Assembly: GCF_014397785.1 (NCBI RefSeq)
Contig: NZ_VZQQ01000003.1
Coordinates: 287,519-351,518, forward strand
Source of the DNA: Paraburkholderia podalyriae
GTDB taxonomy: Bacteria; Pseudomonadota; Gammaproteobacteria; Burkholderiales; Burkholderiaceae
Length of the DNA: 64,000 nt
Direction: 5' to 3'
Position 1 is the first letter of the stretch. Each line of letters begins with the position of its first letter. Below are positions 61,581 through 64,000 of the stretch, piece after piece. Below the pieces are notes generated by a model. It ran no database searches. It was not told the origin of the DNA and was given only the letters and a program-made list of their open reading frames with translations. The position numbers and the translations under genes were made by a program.

Positions 61581-64000
61581 TCATGGCTCCATCCAGTAGC
61601 GGCGCTGCGTATCGCGATAGCGCTCGAGCGTGAGCGCGGCGCCATCCTCACCACGCGCGCCCGGATCGACGTCCACCCTCACCGCGCCATCGCGATCGCT
61701 GCGGCCGAGTTCGATACGACGCGCCACGTAGCGCGCGAACACGCCCGCATTCGGATGGTGAAAGCGATTTTCGTAGCCTACCTGAAATAACGCGATGGAC
61801 GGATCGATAGAGTCGAGGAACGGCTCGGTCGACGACGTCCTGCTGCCATGATGCGGCACGATCAACACTTGCGCGCGCAGCAGGTTGCGATCGCGTGCGA
61901 GCAGCTTGCGTTCGGTTGGCGCTTCGATGTCGGCGGTCAGCAGGGCCGTGAAACGCGCCATGTTCGCACCGACGCGCGGCGGCGCCTGGCCCGCGGTGGT
62001 GGCCGCCAAGGTGCTGACCCTGAGCACGCAGCAATGATCGTTCGCCTTACCGGTTAGCGCTTCGGCGTCCGGCCAGAGTACCGTGAACTCGACACCGTCC
62101 CACTGCCAGCGCTGCCCCGCCACGCACGGCAGCGTCTGCGCGCCATGCTGCTTCGCCTTCGGCCACAGCGCATTGCCCGGCTCCAGTCCGGCCACCAGCT
62201 GACGCACCTCGATCGCACCGAGCACGGCCGGCGCGCCGCCCGCATGATCCGAATCGGCGTGACTGATCATTAGCGTATCGAGCGTCGTCACGCCTTGCGC
62301 CTGCAGGAACGGCACCACCACCCGCTCGCCCGCGTGCGTCGATTCCGGGCCGGGCCCAGCATCGAACAGCAACGCGTGATGCGCGGTCTGCACCAGAATC
62401 GACGAACCCTGCCCGACATCGAGCGCAGTCAGACGGAACGCCCCCGATGGCTCGGCGAGCGCGCCGTCTGCGCTGGGAATCAGAAGCGGCAGCCACGTCA
62501 GCGGCGCCGCCCATCGCAGCGGCCAGCCGCGCGGCGCGAGACACCACAGCACCCCGAGCGACGCCGCGGCGAGCGCCCACGCGCGCGGCTGCGGCAACCA
62601 CCATAGTGTCCAGCGCGGTCCCGACAACATCTGCAGGCTGGCCACGAGACTATCGAGCAGCGTGTGTGCGGCCCGCCACGCGAACGCATCGAGCGGCGCA
62701 GGCAATCCGACGCCGGCGAGCACCGCCGGCGTGACGAGCAGGCTTACCCACGGAATCGCGAACGCGTTCGCGAGCGGCCCGACGAGCGGAATCTGCGCGA
62801 ACCAGTACGCGGTCAGCGGCGCAAGCGCGACCGTCACCGCGAACTGCACGTGCGCGGCGCTGCCCAACCGTTCGGCGAATGCGCGCAGACGCCGGATTGA
62901 TACGGCGCGCAGCGCCTGCCACCCGCGTCGCGCCGCGCTGCCCTCCTCGTCCTCATCATGACGGGAAGCCCGAGGACCCCGCACCCGCGGGCGCCCCGAC
63001 ATCGCGAACAGGATCGCGCCGACCGCGCAAAACGACAGCCAGAATCCGGCCGACACGACCGCCCACGGATCGATCAGCAGCACGAGCCCGAGCGCCCACG
63101 CGAGCACAGTGGAGCGCGCTAGCTGACGGCCGCCGACGAACGCCAGCGCGGCGAGCGCGGCCATCCACAGCGCGCGCTGCGCCGGCACGTTGAAGCCGGC
63201 GAGCGCGGCATGCAGTGCGGCGAAGATCGCACCGGCCGTCACGCCGACGAGCTGCGCGGGCAAGCGTAGCGGCCAGTTGCGGCCGAGCCACCCCGAACGT
63301 CGCCATAGTGCTGCCGCGAGCCAGCCCGCCAGCCCCGCGACGAAGCCGATATGCAAGCCCGAAATCGCCACCAGATGACTCGTGCCGGTGCCTCGCATCA
63401 ATTGCCAGTCGGCGGGGCTTACTTCGTCCTGCGCGCCGATCGCGAGCGCAACGACGGTGCCGCGATGCGGCGCATCGGCAAGCACCGTGTCGATACGCGC
63501 ACGCAACGCGGCGCGCCAGCGGTCAACCAGCACGGCGAGCCCGCGCGCGCGACCGGCCAGGCGCCGCGCATGATCCGGCACGCTCACGTAGCCGGTCGCG
63601 CGGATGTTGCGCGCGAGCAGACTCGCCTCGGCATCGCGCACGCCGAAATTCGCATTGCCGTGCGGGCGCTTCAGGCGCACGGTCAGACGCCAGCGCTGGC
63701 CCGGGTCGAGCCGCGGCACCGCGGCGTCGCGCGCGATCCACGTGAGCTGGATCACGCGCGGGAAAGCGGCGAGCCGCGCATCGTTCGCTTCGACGTCGAA
63801 CAGGAAGCGCGCGCCCTTATCGTCGCCCGTCGGCAATCCCCTGATACTGCCGACCACCTCGATATCGCGGCCTTCCCACGCGTGCGGCAGGCTTACCGCG
63901 AGCCGCGTTTGCGCGCGCACGGCTGCATAGCCGAAGCCGACGCAGATCGCCGCGCACCACACAGCGCCCCAACCGGCCACCCGCCGTACGCGCCCCACCC
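61581..64000 (-). CDS. comEC: DNA internalisation competence protein ComEC/Rec2, N-terminus missing
   Basis: Inner-membrane channel that takes up single-stranded DNA during natural transformation. The visible 805 residues begin inside the N-terminal DUF4131 region; the start lies beyond the right edge. A competence domain of many hydrophobic segments has the signature GTSHLVAISGLHIGFVAGL near residue 210 of the fragment. The C-terminal third is an MBL-fold domain with ISHADSDHAGGAPAVLG and LIVPHHGSRTSSTEPFLD, keeping the metal-binding His and Asp residues expected of a nuclease. The HSD/HHG motifs suggest DNA-strand cleavage activity is intact. Downstream lies an alpha/beta hydrolase gene. 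Confidence 0.93.
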   Translation of the reverse strand, partial: VGRVRRVAGWGAVWCAAICVGFGYAAVRAQTRLAVSLPHAWEGRDIEVVGSIRGLPTGDDKGARFLFDVEANDARLAAFPRVIQLTWIARDAAVPRLDPGQRWRLTVRLKRPHGNANFGVRDAEASLLARNIRATGYVSVPDHARRLAGRARGLAVLVDRWRAALRARIDTVLADAPHRGTVVALAIGAQDEVSPADWQLMRGTGTSHLVAISGLHIGFVAGLAGWLAAALWRRSGWLGRNWPLRLPAQLVGVTAGAIFAALHAALAGFNVPAQRALWMAALAALAFVGGRQLARSTVLAWALGLVLLIDPWAVVSAGFWLSFCAVGAILFAMSGRPRVRGPRASRHDEDEEGSAARRGWQALRAVSIRRLRAFAERLGSAAHVQFAVTVALAPLTAYWFAQIPLVGPLANAFAIPWVSLLVTPAVLAGVGLPAPLDAFAWRAAHTLLDSLVASLQMLSGPRWTLWWLPQPRAWALAAASLGVLWCLAPRGWPLRWAAPLTWLPLLIPSADGALAEPSGAFRLTALDVGQGSSILVQTAHHALLFDAGPGPESTHAGERVVVPFLQAQGVTTLDTLMISHADSDHAGGAPAVLGAIEVRQLVAGLEPGNALWPKAKQHGAQTLPCVAGQRWQWDGVEFTVLWPDAEALTGKANDHCCVLRVSTLAATTAGQAPPRVGANMARFTALLTADIEAPTERKLLARDRNLLRAQVLIVPHHGSRTSSTEPFLDSIDPSIALFQVGYENRFHHPNAGVFARYVARRIELGRSDRDGAVRVDVDPGARGEDGAALTLERYRDTQRRYWMEP

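Overview
The window is a high-GC, densely packed chromosomal segment from a betaproteobacterium of the family Burkholderiaceae, most likely Paraburkholderia or Burkholderia. The evidence is the protein sequences themselves, the gene order (ndk-rlmN-rodZ-ispG-hisS-yfgM-bamB-der-hfq-hflX-hflK-hflC-hisZ-purA; bamC-dapA; ftsB-eno-kdsA-pyrG) and the start of accA at the left edge. Nearly everything is core housekeeping. I see no insertion sequence, integrase, prophage, CRISPR array, rRNA or tRNA.

Layout. 1-2.7 kb (minus): start of accA, an AlkA-type glycosylase and cysS. 2.9-5.9 kb (plus): a TPR protein, periplasmic and cytoplasmic cyclophilins, lpxH. 5.9-7.8 kb (minus): cysE and trmJ, with suhB divergent from trmJ. 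9.2-14.8 kb (plus): lplT, mutS and an exported phosphoesterase-like protein that overlaps the end of mutS. 14.8-17.2 kb: slyD (minus), a ribosomal-oxygenase-type cupin and a small Ala/Pro-rich lipoprotein. 17.3-20.9 kb (minus): DinG/YoaA helicase, a DUF465 protein and a Gln-rich exported protein. 21.1-25.5 kb: tex (plus) convergent with kup (minus). 25.8-43.2 kb: one long minus-strand series that makes purines, histidyl-tRNA, isoprenoid precursor, outer-membrane assembly factors, Hfq and the HflKC membrane complex.

43.3-44.2 kb (plus): a candidate 33-residue ORF and a Bax-inhibitor-1 family membrane protein. 44.3-53.5 kb (minus): MBL hydrolase, bamC, dapA, a frameshifted methyltransferase, trpS, an M50 protease, a YciO-type protein, a PHP phosphatase, an alpha/beta hydrolase and a DUF455 ferritin-like protein. 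53.8-55.9 kb (plus): gamma-carbonic anhydrase, Hsp33, a small lipoprotein. 56.0-64.0 kb (minus): ftsB, eno, kdsA, pyrG, a hydrolase and comEC, which is cut by the right edge.

The points worth a second look are mostly small: a methyltransferase broken, or recoded, at a run of eight T; a promoter plus a near-perfect Shine-Dalgarno in front of a 33-codon ORF; a 21-bp perfect inverted repeat between two divergent genes; a three-hairpin 3' UTR behind a lipoprotein gene that looks like an sRNA; a layered stem structure in the eno leader; and a phosphoesterase-like protein with degenerate metal-binding motifs. I found no clear new multi-gene system.
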